In this document: piece after piece, positions 11,461-23,079 of the stretch
Layout of the letters: every line of letters starts with the position of its first letter
Numbering within the stretch: position 1 is the first letter of the stretch
Assembly: GCF_028372415.1 (NCBI RefSeq)
Contig: NC_092872.1
Location: forward strand, 391,242,853-391,306,852
Direction: 5' to 3'
From: Notamacropus eugenii
Taxonomy: Eukaryota > Chordata > Mammalia > Diprotodontia > Macropodidae
Length of the DNA stretch: 64,000 nucleotides
Notes under the pieces: generated by a model
Databases searched by the model: none
What the model saw: the letters and a program-made list of their open reading frames with translations, nothing else
Told to the model about the DNA's origin: nothing
Position numbers and translations under genes: made by a program

Positions 11461-14400
11461 TGAGAAGATAATGGAGTAGATCAGAAAACCTAGCTCTCCA
11501 AATTTCCTTAACAAAACAAACAAAAACAGAACATTGCCTTAGAGGGAATGTTGAGCAGCCAACAAAATTTAGGGTTAATCAGTTGCTCTCCCAAGAAAAC
11601 TTGAGAAGAACCCAGGAAAGAACCAATCTCCAGGAGTGAAGGTTCAGCCTGAGTGAAGCATAAATACTTCCAGGCTGACTGCAGAATCAATGAACAACAA
11701 ATCTTTGGGCATCTGCATTGAGAGGTAGCCTCAGATTTTGAAACTCTCATCTCACAGATAATGTGGGGATCTCATCACTGAGTAGGAGAAGATTTAAGAA
11801 CCTTCCACTGTTGAGGGATACTAGGCATGTCTAGGCTGACCAGATGTGTCCCAGCCTGCAACTTTGGGGGAAGAAGAGCTAGCACATACCTGGTGAGTGC
11901 AGCAGCAGTGGTTGTTGGCTGTGGACACTTGCAGGAGAGAAGAGTCCTTGGTTTCAGTTCCAGGGCAAGGAGGACAGTTGTAGTTTGCAGCCACCCAACT
12001 GCGGCCAGGAAGCAAGATTATTTGTGTGACAGTGTGACTAGGGGCCTCGTTAATGGTTTAGGAGTGGAGACAAGAGCCCAAAGTTGAGCCCTGGGACAGA
12101 TCTCAGGAAATAACAGTAAGAAGGACCTGAGACTTGGGACATCATTCCCATCCTTTGAGACTCTAACTTGATTGCACTGATAGCTAAAAACAAAATGAAG
12201 CAAAGAAAAATGAAAATGAGTAAGCACAGGAGAAAGAACCCAACCACAGATAGCTACTATGGGGACAGAGAAGATTTGAGTTCATATTCAGAGGAAGACA
12301 AGGGAGCAAAAAAAGCTACTCCTTTTTCAATGAGAAAGGTCAAATAGTCCCAAGCATAAAAAGAGTTCTTGGAGGACCTTAATGATGACTTTTCAAATCA
12401 AATAAAAGAGGTTGAGGAAAAATTAGGGAAAAAAAAAAGTACAATACAGGAAAATCAAGAAAATACTGAAAAGAATATCAACCAACTGTAAATATTCAAA
12501 AACTTTAGGAAGAAAATAATTCCTTGAAAACTAGAATTGGGTAAAAGGAAGCTAATGACATTCTAAGACAGCAAGAAGTAATAAAAAAATCAAAATAATT
12601 TTGTAAAGTAGAAAAAAATTGAAACATTTCATTAGAAACACAACTGATGTGGAGAACAAATGGAGGGGAAATAATATGAGAATAGTCAGCCTACCTAAAA
12701 ACTATGATAAAGTTGATGTAATATTACAAAAAATTATCAAGGAAAATTGTCCTGTGGTTCTGGAACAAGAAGGCAAAGCAGACATAGAAAAAAATCAACC
12801 AGATCCCAGGAGGAAAACTTATAGAAATTTCATAGCCAAGTTTCAAATTTCCCAGGTTAAGGAGAAAATACTGGAAATAAAAAGAAAAAAAGCAATTTAA
12901 ATGTCATGAGCTACAAAAATGGTTACATAAGACCTAGAAGCTACTGTATTGAGGAATGGTAGGTCTTGGAATGCTATATTTTGTAGAGCAAAGGAACTGG
13001 GATTACAATCAAGAGTAACTTACCCAGTAAAGTTAACTATAATCTTAAATGAAAAATAAATAGGCATTTAATGACTTTCAGGTGTTTGTGACAAAAACAG
13101 CAAAACTCTAGGGGAAATTTGACATATAGCATCAAGGAGAAATACAAGGTAAATTTTGAAGACCAATTATAAGATACTCAATGAGGTCAAATTGTTTACT
13201 TCTTATATGTGAAAATATTATCAGTACTCTTATGACTCTCATTATTATTTAGGTAATGTTTTTAAAGGCTTGCACTGAGCTGCATATGATGAGGTGATTC
13301 TAACATAAAACGATCTTGTGAGAGATTAAAAAAAGTAATTATCTCAATCAAATGAGGCAGAAAAGGAAAACTTGATAGAAAAGAAGTTAGTGGGAGGAGG
13401 ACAGATAATGAGGGATCCTTACTCTCATTGGGAATGAGTTAAAGAGGGAATGACATACATATCTAGAAAAGCGTAAAAATCTTTTAAATACAGAAATAAA
13501 TGAGGGCAAAGCAATAGGGTAAGGGGTGAAAATAAGGGAGGGAATCTTGGAGGGCTGATTGCTTAGGGAGTAGAAGCGCAAGGTAGGAGGTAAAAGTAAA
13601 GCAGAGGACTGAAGAGGGATAGGAGTAGGGTGAGAAAGATTGTGAGGAAAAATAGGAAGGAGGAAAATACACAATAAAATACACAAGTAATTATAGCTTA
13701 GAATGTGAATGGGATGAGTTCACCTATAAAATGGAAACTGATGGTATATTAAAATTTGAATTCAACAGTATGTGACTTTCAGGAAATGCTATAAAAATGA
13801 AAAATAACACATAGAGATAAAATAAAGGTCAGGAGCAGAATTTGTTATGAGGGAAAAAAAGCATGGATAGTAATTATGAACTCAAAGTTAAAACTAAAAT
13901 AGATTTAGTCAAAAGAGAAAAATAGAGAAACTACACTATGAGTCAATAATATTATTTAATGTTGTATTAGAAGATTTAAAATAATTAGAAAGCATAAAAT
14001 ACCTGAGAGTATATATACCAAAACCTAAATGCAGATCTAAATAATTGAAATAATACTTATTGTCCATTGGCAGGTAAAGTCAATATTATTAAAAAAACAA
14101 TTTTGACTAACTAATCTATTTGTTTAATTCCATCCCAATGAAATTGCTGAAAAACATATTACTTAGTTGGAAAAAATAACAGTTCATACAGAAGAACAAA
14201 TATCAGAGAAATCAAAGAAACCAGGGGAAAAAATGTAAAGGAGGCAGATTCAGCAGTGTCAGACCTTAAATTATAAGATGAGAACATTGTTGAAGTATAA
14301 AATGGATAATTATGGTTATTTTAAATTAAAATTTGTTTTTATAAATTAAACTTATATAGCCAAGAATACAAAAGGATTGCAGAAAACTGGGGGGAAAACT

Positions 14401-14830
14401 CAAATGCAATCTCTCAAAGACGATGTTATTGAGTTGGAATATTACTGTGGTATAGGAAATGAAGAGCTGATTGACGTAGAAAAGCATGGGAAAATTTGAA
14501 CTTATGAAGGAAGATGCTACCCACCTTCAGAGAAACAGGTGACAAGTGGAAATAAGCATAGTACAGTCCTACATATATGTATATAAGTGTTTATGAGTAC
14601 ACATGTGTATGTTTATAGATGTTTATCTACATGTTTATGTATCTACACTTAATTATAGCCTTCTTTAGGGTGAGGTAGGGAGGTGGTGGGAAAGGAAGGG
14701 GGAAAACAAAGTAAAATGTGCACAACAGAGAACAAAAGAAAACCTACAAAGAAGTAAGGAAAAGATAGACAGCTTTGAAAACAATGCAGTATTGATTATA
14801 TAGGTTTTCTTGAAATAGAAATTTATCATT
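11460..14830 (+). mobile_element. L1 LINE with 5' end, ORF1 and collapsed ORF2
   Basis: The head lies near 11,460 (GAGAAGATAATGGAGTAGA). ORF1 begins near 12,194 with the characteristic MKMSKHRRKNPTTDSYYGD stretch, and the RNA-binding part ends near 13,060. A purine-rich spacer fills 13,380-13,680. The ORF2 start follows (13,690-13,930), keeping the CDFQE version of the endonuclease xQETH motif but with stops. ORF2 then jumps to its distal part (13,950-14,400; GKVNII, LTNLIYLFNSIPMK) and to the 3'UTR. The total is about 3.4 kb against more than 6 kb for a full element, so most of the endonuclease and reverse transcriptase is deleted. The 3' end abuts the CASP2 retrocopy. Confidence 0.8.
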
Positions 14831-14859
14831 TTATTTTGAATCCTCTCTAATGTTCTACT

Positions 14860-16195
14860 CTGTACGTGATATCTCCTTACATCAATGAAACTGTGTACCA
14901 TGGGCATAGCCTTCTACATCTTTGATAAATATATTAAATTAATCAACATGTCTGCCACATGCATATCTCAAGCCCTTTCAGAGAAGACTTGAGTCAGGGC
15001 CTCAACATACCAGGATCCCTGCTTGGTGTTCACATGGCAGCAGTGACTTTGAGACATGTATAGCCACAGATCATGTCAGAGTGTGTGGGCAGTTGCATTT
15101 TCAGTATCCTTTCTTTGCCAGCATCACTTTCCTCACACCCTGAAGAGGCCACATGCTTTTTCCTATCTCAAAGGTCTACCCCTCTGTCTGTTTCATCTCC
15201 ATGACAGGTATGAATGAAAAACACTTTGGGCTTGTTCTGCAAGTTTTGGCAGTTGACATTGTCAAAGAGCTAAAAAACCTATTGGAACTGGAGTAGCTTG
15301 CAATCTAAACCATGGATGCCATCTTCTATGCCATGAGAAAGGAGTACAACCATGCATAAATTTGTGCTGTGGTGAGCTGACAGCTGTGCAAACTTCTGGA
15401 GCTTCTCATGCATCTCCTGTGCAGTCTGATCAGTCAGGATATGAACATCATAGTCCAAAAGTTTGAAGAGGGTTACCATGGAACTGTGATCCACATCCCC
15501 ACCAGACTGGAACTCCAAGTCTTTCTCTCCATTGAATTGCACATTGCTCAGTGCCAGTTTTAGGCCACGAGGTCGAGATTGCAATCTATAGGCCAAATGG
15601 TGGTGTGTTCCACAAAACTATGGCTACAGGGTTTCACCTGGAGGTTGAGGAGGTCCATTTCCATTGTCCAGAGCATATTCCATGGTATTTACAGACAGGC
15701 AGAGTTGCTAGTGATGGGGACAGAATTCACACACTGGGAGAGGGAGACTTGATTCATCATTACAGCCCAACTGTGGCAGTAAATACTGAAAGCTGCAGAG
15801 GGTTCTGTGCAACAGCTTCTCCAGGTGCCCTTGCTTGGTTTCCCGTAAGGCATCACAGAAAGCTCCAAAAACACTGGATAAGCTCCCTCTTCTCTAAGGT
15901 GATGATGTTCTCCTCTAAGAGGTGCTCTAAGAGCTTGCTAAGCAACAGCTGCTTGGTCAGCATGATCCAATTCTTCTTCAGAGCTTCTTGATGTTCTGCT
16001 CCATTCTCCAGACTCCCAAAATCCATACATGATGCTGGATCCTGGGCCTCAGACACCTGCAACTGTCTCGAAGGATGAGCCAAGATAGAACTCTGACTTA
16101 GTTTCCTCATCTGTGCCTCCCCCCATACACAGCTATTGACCCCCTTCAACCGAGTCCTGGGTGGGCTACCATGCACACCTCTATCATTTCCCACC
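14860..16195 (-). pseudogene. CASP2: Processed pseudogene of caspase-2
   Basis: Minus-strand translation matches caspase-2, the initiator cysteine protease of stress-induced apoptosis, in order. A CARD segment lies at 16,008-15,874 ([20 protein letters not shown], then [20 protein letters not shown]). The linker follows at about 15,873-15,600 ([39 protein letters not shown]). The p20 part is at 15,596-15,280 ([41 protein letters not shown] with the catalytic His). The active-site strand near 15,200 reads [12 protein letters not shown], where the family has QACRG; the Cys is kept but its neighbours are changed. The p10 part runs from 15,090 to 14,870 (SDMICGY, GYAHGTQFH). Exons are joined without introns, so it is a retrocopy. 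About 23 codons are missing after ELIQ, with a frame change; stops follow LLQFQ and occur in p10. Identity over the p20 part is roughly three quarters by eye to remembered human CASP2. No stop-codon end, 3'UTR or poly(A) was seen. Confidence 0.93.
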
Positions 16196-16214
16196 TTTTT
16201 CCTCCAATTCTGAT

Positions 16215-16625
16215 GTTTGAAGATTTGGTTTTATTTATTCATTTTTAATGTTCAATATTCATTTCCATAACATGAGTTCAAAATTTTCTCCCCATCTCTT
16301 CCCTCCTTCCTCCTCCATGATGGCATGTAATATGTAAAGAAGAATTAAAACTAATGAATGAAACAATAAGAAAGAAGAAACAAAAGAGAGAGAAAAAACA
16401 ATATGCTTTGGTCTACATTTAGATTCGATAGTTATTGTTTTTTTTTTTCTGGATATAGGCAGTATATTCCATCATGAGTTACAGAATTAATTTCTTCAGT
16501 GAGCTTTTTTTTTACACCTCTTTTTCCATTTTGCCAATTAAGTTTTTTAAGGTGTTACTCTCTTCACTATTTCAGAGGCCTCTTTTACCAGGCTCCACCA
16601 TCTTGACTTGACCCCCTCTTCCCTA
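16215..16625 (-). mobile_element. Short internally deleted L1/HAL1
   Basis: On the minus strand there is a head with GTCAAGTCAAGATGGTGGAG near 16,610. A short ORF1 coiled-coil remnant follows (translated NLIGKMEKEV near 16,530), then the 3'UTR (16,490-16,215), which is recognisable by comparison with 33,680-34,000. The 3' end, a GGAAATGAATATTGAACATT stretch followed by an A-rich run, lies about 20 bases upstream of the CASP2 retrocopy in the same orientation. Confidence 0.65.
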
Positions 16626-16737
16626 TTCCTTGATTTGGAATTTTATGTTAATTATAGGCTCTGTTCCCAGGATGGAGTTGGTAGAGGAACATAGTTTCAA
16701 TCATCAGGTTTTTTTATACTGCTTTTTTCAGGGGTAC

Positions 16738-17090
16738 TGTAACAGCAAGGACCCCAACATACACAGGAGGGCCAGTTATATGGGTTCTTAGATCTGCTTT
16801 TCTAAAAGGAAAGCAACTTTTGAAGAGTCAACAATCTACTTTAATCAAGCACATATATAATTTACTTAGTTCAGGGGGAAAAGTCAGGATCTTGAACCTC
16901 AGAGAAAATACAGAGAAATATAAAAACAATAGACAAGGCTTCCAACTTTCTGACCAAAAGCAGTACATACATAGTTACCAGAGAGAGAAGCGCCAACATC
17001 TGGGTTTTCAAAGCTGGAGGCCCTCTTATTCTAGCCTGAATGCCTCAGATAAGATACTTTCATTCTCTGATTGGACTCAGGGTTAAATTT
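16738..17090. mobile_element. Partial LTR of an endogenous retrovirus (fossil)
   Basis: This shares the same order of blocks with the LTR at 18,074-18,662: a GCAAGGACC start, then ACACAGGAGGGCC, AAGGAAAGCAACTTTTGA, then AGTTACCAGAGAGAGAAGCG. It covers only part of the LTR. Family: LTR retrovirus-like, class not determined. It is old and diverged. Confidence 0.65.
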
Positions 17091-17099
17091 TGCTCTTCA

Positions 17100-17395
17100 T
17101 CCTTGATTTACTCATAGTGAACAAGTATGAATGTAGTGTTATTCATCTCTACATTCATGTGGGGTATGATGAATGAAAGCATTAGGTGGAAATAGTGTAA
17201 TATTCATAATACCTTTTCTTTAAACCATCTCATCATTTACTAAAATTTAAGAAGTGCAGGGTGCTTCAGTGCTTATTGTCTATTATTTCTAAAAAAAAAA
17301 ATCAGTAGAACAAAATGTTTGTTTTAAAGACCTTTCTTCAACAAGATGTCCATCATTCATACATAATAATTTTGTAAGAACCAATATGTAACAAT
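17100..17395. other. Unassigned DNA between LTR and HAL1
   Basis: Nothing recognisable was found apart from an A-run at 17,291-17,300. Confidence 0.4.
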
Positions 17396-18073
17396 AGAAC
17401 TATCTTTAGATGGTGGAGTAACAGCAAGGACTTTGCTGAGTTCTCCCCCAAAGTCTTCCAAATGCCAGTAAAAAATGACTCAAAACTAACTCTAGACCTA
17501 TAAAACCCAAAAATGACAGAATGAAACAAATCCCCAACCCAAGACAACCTGGAATGTCGACAGGAAGGGTTTTTTGCACCCGGCAGGGAACAAAGCACAA
17601 TTTTGATGGGCTGCAATGGCATAGACCAGCCTGAGTAGGTTTCTGGGAACTGAATCATTGCAACTGATAGCTTCCAAAATTCTCAACCCACAAACATCAA
17701 AAAAGGACAGTAGGAAAACTCTGTGGGACCTGGGTGAAAGAGAAGAGTGAGGTCAGACTGGGTCTGGTCCAAACTCAAGGTAGTGGGAGTGGTGACTGTG
17801 GCAGCCAAGGGCAGCATAAAAGAACTCAGAATTTTAATTTGGTAACAGGAAAGATTAGGGCATACAACCAGAGGAGGACAGCAGAGTCAAAGCTCCTACA
17901 TCAAAAGCCTCCAAGTGCAATGTAAATTGTTTGTAGGCCATGGAGGAACTTAAATGGGATTTTGAAAATCAAGTAAGAGAAGTAGAGAAAAAATTGGAAA
18001 GAGAAATGTGAGTGGGAAGTGGGAAATGTCTCAGGAAAGAAATATGAGTGAAAATCATGAAAACTGAGTCAAC

Positions 18074-18662
18074 AGTTCTATCAGCAAGGACTCTGTCATA
18101 CACAGGAGGGCCTGATGTACACGTTCTTAGAACTGATTTTCTAAAAGGAAAGCAACTTTTGAGGGGTCAACAATCACTTTAGTAAAGCACATATGGCATT
18201 TACTTAGTTCAGGGTAAAAAAGTGAGCACCCTGAACTTCAGAGAATATACAAACAGAGCAATAAAAACTAATAGACAGGGTTTCCAACTCTCTGAGGATA
18301 AGCAATACATACATCACAGATCAACAGATAGATACATCTTTCTCACCATTACATACATAGTTACCAGAAGGAGAAGCACCAACATCTGGTTTGTCAAAGC
18401 CAAGGGGCTTCTTACCAGCTGCCCAGAGTCTTGTCTGGCCAAACACTTCCAATGAGAAAGCCCCAAAGTAAGACCTCACCTCAAAATATATATATGCACT
18501 TATCACAGCCAGAGGGTATCACAACCCTTGAGAACCAGTGCCTCATTAGAAATTAGCAAAAGGCATGGGCCTTTCAAGAAAAAAAAGTCCTCTAATCGAG
18601 CTTCCCTTAATGGATAGGTCCATTAAGAGTGGGGAAGATCTTTGACTCTCATTATCATTACA
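18074..18662. mobile_element. LTR of an endogenous retrovirus, near full length (fossil)
   Basis: This is about 590 bp. By comparing the three related copies, the ends resolve to a start like TGTAA(T).GCAAGGAC and an end ATCATTACA, an inverted terminal pair of the TG...CA type expected of LTRs. A TATA-like run lies near 18,487. It sits inside the ORF1 region of a HAL1 element and is therefore younger than that element. Class not determined; old. Confidence 0.65.
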
Positions 18663-19055
18663 TTGGGCCCCAAGATCTTTCAAATCCGTTACATGTGCAG
18701 CTTGTGTCTGAATAGACAGTAACATTTCTTAAGTAAATATAACATAATTCCCACAAAATAAACAGCTCCCAGCTCCTGCCTGGGTCCATGCCCATTTCAT
18801 GGCTCACCTCTCCAAAGTCAGTACACAGATAGTTACCCACCTCTGATGGGTTAGTACACAGGCAGTTTTCCTCTCCTGTTCCAGGGTTCCATTTCAAGTT
18901 CTCACTGCTCCTGCCTGGACTCTGCACACAGTACAATCCCAGGGAACTCCTGGGGCTCCACAGAACCATAGGCACCAAAACTGGGAAACAATAAACAATT
19001 ATCCCAGCTACCATACTTTCTTTTTAGTTTGCAGATCCTGCCAAGACTATACCAT
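18663..19055. mobile_element. Probable internal remnant between two LTR copies (fossil)
   Basis: About 390 bp lies between two same-orientation LTR copies. It starts directly after the LTR end with TTGGGCCCCAAGATC, a position where a primer-binding site would be expected. It does not resemble the HAL1 sequence on either side. No retroviral domain is recognisable, and most of the internal region is absent. The assignment is an inference from position. Confidence 0.45.
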
Positions 19056-19216
19056 AAAAGTATTACCAAGGACCCCATCATACACAGGATGGCCTGCTGT
19101 GCAGGTTCTTAGATCTGATTTTCTAAAGGGAAAGCAACTTTTGAGGGGATAACTATCATTTGGGTGATTTCCCCATTAATGAGTGGGGAAGATCGTTAAT
19201 ACTCATTGGCATTACA
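19056..19216. mobile_element. Second LTR copy, short (fossil)
   Basis: The start (ACCAAGGACCCCATCATACAC) and end (GGCATTACA) match those of the LTR at 18,074-18,662, with only the outer parts of the LTR present. Together with that copy it probably marks the remains of a single provirus inside the HAL1. Confidence 0.6.
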
Positions 19217-20134
19217 ACAACTGGCTGAAGAAAATGACACCTTAAAAATAGACTAACCCAAATGGCAAAAGAAGTCCAAAAAGTCAGTGAGGAGAAGAAT
19301 GCAGCAGAATTGGCCAAATAGAAAAGGAGGTCCAAAAGCTCTTAAGAAAAAGTAATTCCTTAAAAATTAGAATGGAGCAAATGGAAGCTAATGACTTTAT
19401 GAAAAATCAAGAAATTATAAAACAACCAAAAGAATAAAAAAAAAACATAGAAGAAAATGTCAAATATCTCATTGGAAAAAACCAGTGACCTGAAAAATAA
19501 ATCCAGGAGAGATAATTTAAACATAATGGGGCTACCTGAAAGCCATGATCAAAAAGAATAAACTATACATCATTTTTCAAGAATTTATCAAGGAAAACTG
19601 CCCTGATATTCTAGAATGAGAAGGTAATATAGAAATGAAAAGAAGCCACTGAAGAGATCCTAACAGGAAAACTCTCAGGAATATTGTAGCCAAATTCAAG
19701 AGTAACCAGTTCAAGAAGAAAATATCAGAAGCAGCCAGAAAGAAACAATTTGAGTATTGTGGAAGTACAATCAGGATAACACAAGACCTATTAGTTTATA
19801 CATTAAAGGATCAAAGGACTTGAAAAGCGATATTCTGGTGGTCAGAGCAGCTAGGATAAAAATGAAGAATCACCTATCCAACAAAACTGAGTGTAATCCT
19901 TAAGGGGGAAAGTGGAGGTTAAACAAAATAGAGGACATGCAAGCATTTGTGATGAAAAGATTGGAGCTAAATAGAAAATTTGATTTTCAGATACAAGAAT
20001 CTAGAGAACCATGAGAAGGCAAACTGAAAAGAAAAGTCATTAGACACTTATCAAAGTTGAATTTTTAAATTGCTGTATCTAAAGATGATTCTTGTGACTC
20101 ATGAAACCTTTTTCAGTATTAGGGTAATTGGAGG

Positions 20135-20139
<5 letters not shown>

Positions 20140-20190
<51 letters not shown>

Positions 20191-20199
20191 GGATAGATA
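20140..20199 (+). repeat. (GATA)n microsatellite
   Basis: About 14 GATA units, with one GGATA variant near the end, lie within the HAL1 3' region. Confidence 0.95.
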
Positions 20200-21229
20200 T
20201 AGGACACAGAGTGAGTGGAATATGAAGGTATAGTATTTAAAAAATAAACTTTAGGGGTAAGAGAGGAATATATTGGAGAAGGAGAAAGGGAGAAATAGAA
20301 TGAGGTAAAATGTTTTACATAAAAGAGGAAAGAAAAAGGTTTTATTAAGGAGGGGAAGAAAGAGGAGGTGAGAAAGAATGAGTGAACCTTGCTCTCACTG
20401 GATTTGACTTAAGGAGGGAATAAACACTCAATTGAGCATCTTACCCTACAGTAAAGTAGGGGGAAAATGGATAAGGGGCAGGTGATGATAGAAGGGAGGG
20501 CAGATTGGGGGAGCGGGTAGTCAGAAGTAAACACTAGAAGTGGGACAGAGTCAAAGGAGAAAATAGAATAAGTGGAGGAGGTGCGATAGGATGGAGGGAA
20601 ATATAGTTAGTCTTTCACAACTTAATTATTATGGAGATGTTTTGCATAACTACACATATTTAGCCTATATTGAATTGCTTGCCTTCTCAATGGGACTGAA
20701 TGGGGAAGGAAGAAGGGAGAGAATTTGGGTCTCAAAGTTTCGAAAACAGATGTTAAAAAATTGTTTTTCCTTTCAACTGTGAAATAAAATATACAGGCAT
20801 TGGGTTATAGAAATCTGTCTTGCTCTTCAAGACAGTAAAGGCAAATGGGATAAGAGGTGGGACAAAGGAAGGGCAGACTTGGGTAAAAGCTAATCAGAAT
20901 GCATGCCATTTTAGTGTGTGGAGTGGAAGGAAAAGATGGAGAGAAAATTTGGAGTTCAAAAGGTTGTGGAAATGAATGTTGAAAAGTAAAACTAAAATAA
21001 ATAAATATAAATCTTAAAAGAAAAAAAAGTTATCTTTGCTCCTGAAAACCATGATAATTAAAATAAGACAAAGCATAAAACAGAATAATTCCTACTTGTC
21101 ACCAGGATAAAGGAGAGCCATTGTCAAAGAATCTGATCTATCCATTCACATATGTGGTAGGAAAGTCTGTTAAAATACTTATTTTTCATGTTCACGAATG
21201 CCAGTAAATGGACAACCTATCAAGATTGC

Positions 21230-21230
<1 letters not shown>

Positions 21231-21279
<49 letters not shown>

Positions 21280-21289
21280 ATCTATCTAT
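21231..21289 (+). repeat. (TATC)n microsatellite
   Basis: About 14 uninterrupted CTAT units, then an imperfect continuation to 21,300. Confidence 0.95.
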
Positions 21290-21299
21290 GTCCCATCTA

Positions 21300-22365
21300 C
21301 ATATCTGTATACATGTATTTATCCACCCAACTATGTATTTATCATAGATATTACAAATGAATCACATGATAGACCCAGAATTTTTTAAAGGAATTTGGAC
21401 TGGTTTGCATCTAAGCAAATACAATATTTAAGGTACCCTCAAATTTCCCTGAGACAAAGGTCTATGTTTTTTTTTTTTGCATGCAAATAGTCTATTGGTA
21501 CTATATTGCTATAAATTATAGAATGAAAACTATCCATAATCATAAATTAATATCACCTAGAAGAAAGCCAAAGGGTACAAGGCAGATGGGATACAATGAA
21601 TGAGAGGCTATAAAAAAAACAAACTTGAGAAAACAATTTTATCAAAGAATTATATGATAAAAAGGGAAATGGGATGGTCCTAAAGCCACATGCTCAACTA
21701 GTGTCTTCATGATGTTAAAATAAAGTGATAAATGTTCCCCAGCACATTAGGTGAAGTTCAGATAAGCAGGAATTTGTGGGTGGTAAGCTGATTTATTGGA
21801 GTATAATCACGTAGATGAGATTGTAGATCCATTTGAGTATTTGATGCTCATTTATTAATTCCATGTAATACTGAGCATTGAAGTATTCTGAAGTTAGCCC
21901 TCTGACAGGTAGAGATACTATGATATTCAGGATGAGATTTTGTGTGAATGTGTTGTTATGAGGCAAAACCAACAATACTTCAGTTCATTAACTTATTATA
22001 AGATGAATGTCTACTAACCTGAACATTACTCTTTTGGAATGGAGTCTTTTGACTGTAAAATATTTCCTTTTTGTTTTGGAAGTCTAACACTGGGGGATGT
22101 AAACCCTGGGAAAAGGAGAAAGTAAAGTCACTAGGAAGAATCCTTGAAATCCTGTTCATAAAAATGGAATATTACAACAATGAAATATTAACAAGCAATT
22201 GATGTTCTGGTATCCTCTAGATGCTATCTTCTTTTCTAGATATGCAGAGGAATTTAAGCATTCTTTAAAAATAATATTTCTAATATCTATGATTTTTTTG
22301 AGATTTTTTTTCCTTAAGTAATCCTGACCCTTTAAATTCAAGAGAATAATTGAGTTCAATTCAAT
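21300..22365. other. Unique DNA, no gene seen
   Basis: No recognised coding, RNA or repeat signature was found; there is a T-run at 21,468-21,479. Confidence 0.45.
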
Positions 22366-22369
22366 TTAG

Positions 22370-22630
22370 AAAATCTTTACTCCTTGTGGATAATGCATGT
22401 GAAACAATGAAGAAACCAGGACTTGAGAAGCACATGATATACAAAGGAGATAAGACTAATAAGCCAAACTGAGTAGTCCCTGAAGTTTCAGACGGGATAG
22501 ACTCAGTTTAATAAATCAGACATTTAACATATTTAGTGAAACATTCCAGAATATGGGCTAGGGGCTGAGGTTAAGGAAATGTTAAGAAGAAAACTAAGTA
22601 TAGGGACAGACCTTGAGCTCAAGAAACTCA
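22370..22630 (+). repeat. Diverged interspersed repeat fragment
   Basis: Landmarks ACAAAGGAGATAAGAC and GACCTTGAGCTCAAGAAACTC correspond to the 'ctcaaggagct' portion of the same unnamed long repeat represented at 50,240-51,560. It is heavily diverged. Confidence 0.4.
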
Positions 22631-22637
22631 TAAGCTG

Positions 22638-23075
22638 GGGGTGGGCAGAACCAATATGGCGCAGTGAGAGCAACTATCCACCTAAGCTGTAAGACAAACT
22701 GGTTCTAACATGTCTAAAGAGAGAATGTGAACAAATTTTAGAGTGGCAGAATTTTAGAGGACAAAATGTAGCCAATTTGCAACCAACGACAGACTAGAAG
22801 GTTGACAGAAAGAATCTATTGCATGGAACTGGAGGAGCACACAGCACACACCTCACAGGCTGTACCAGCACAGAGCCCACTAAAACAATGCCAAGAAGGA
22901 AACCCTGGGTAGTCTGAAGCAGCAGCTGCACAGTAGAATCTCAAACATATCAGCCTAGGATGGGAGTCCTGTGGAAGTGAGTGAAAGAAAACCACAGAAA
23001 TCCAGGTAACTGCAGTGACCACTCCTGAGACAATCAGCCCACAGTTTAAATGTCTATAAGTCACCTACTTGAACT
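22638..23075 (+). mobile_element. L1 5'UTR fragment
   Basis: This begins with an L1-type head (GGGTGGGCAGAACCAATATGG) and carries only 5'-leader sequence. It stops where a second L1 head starts at about 23,080. Its leader differs from that of the next element, so two L1 subtypes are joined in the same orientation. Confidence 0.6.
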
Positions 23076-23079
23076 TCCA

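Larger units (their letters stand above)
17400..21030 (+). mobile_element. HAL1-type LINE split by an LTR-retrovirus remnant
   Basis: The 5' leader starts near 17,405 (GATGGTGGAGTAACAGCAAG) and parallels the minus-strand leader at 37,800-38,560. The ORF1 start is near 17,940 (MEELKWDFENQVREVEKKLE). After the retroviral insertion (18,074-19,216) ORF1 resumes with the coiled coil (NSLKIRMEQMEANDFMKNQE-type text near 19,360) and RNA-binding part to about 19,990, now with stops and frame changes. A purine-rich region (20,220-20,560) and a 3'UTR end in GAGTTCAAAAGGTTGTGGAAATGAATGTTG and an A-rich tail near 21,000. No ORF2 sequence occurs between ORF1 and the 3'UTR, the half-L1 layout. A GATA microsatellite sits inside. 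Confidence 0.75.

Noticed and set aside
15551-15991. 146-codon plus-strand ORF
   Set aside because: It is antisense to the CASP2 pseudogene and has no domain of its own.
20140-20199. CRISPR-like array
   Set aside because: It is a pure tetranucleotide microsatellite without spacers, in a vertebrate genome.
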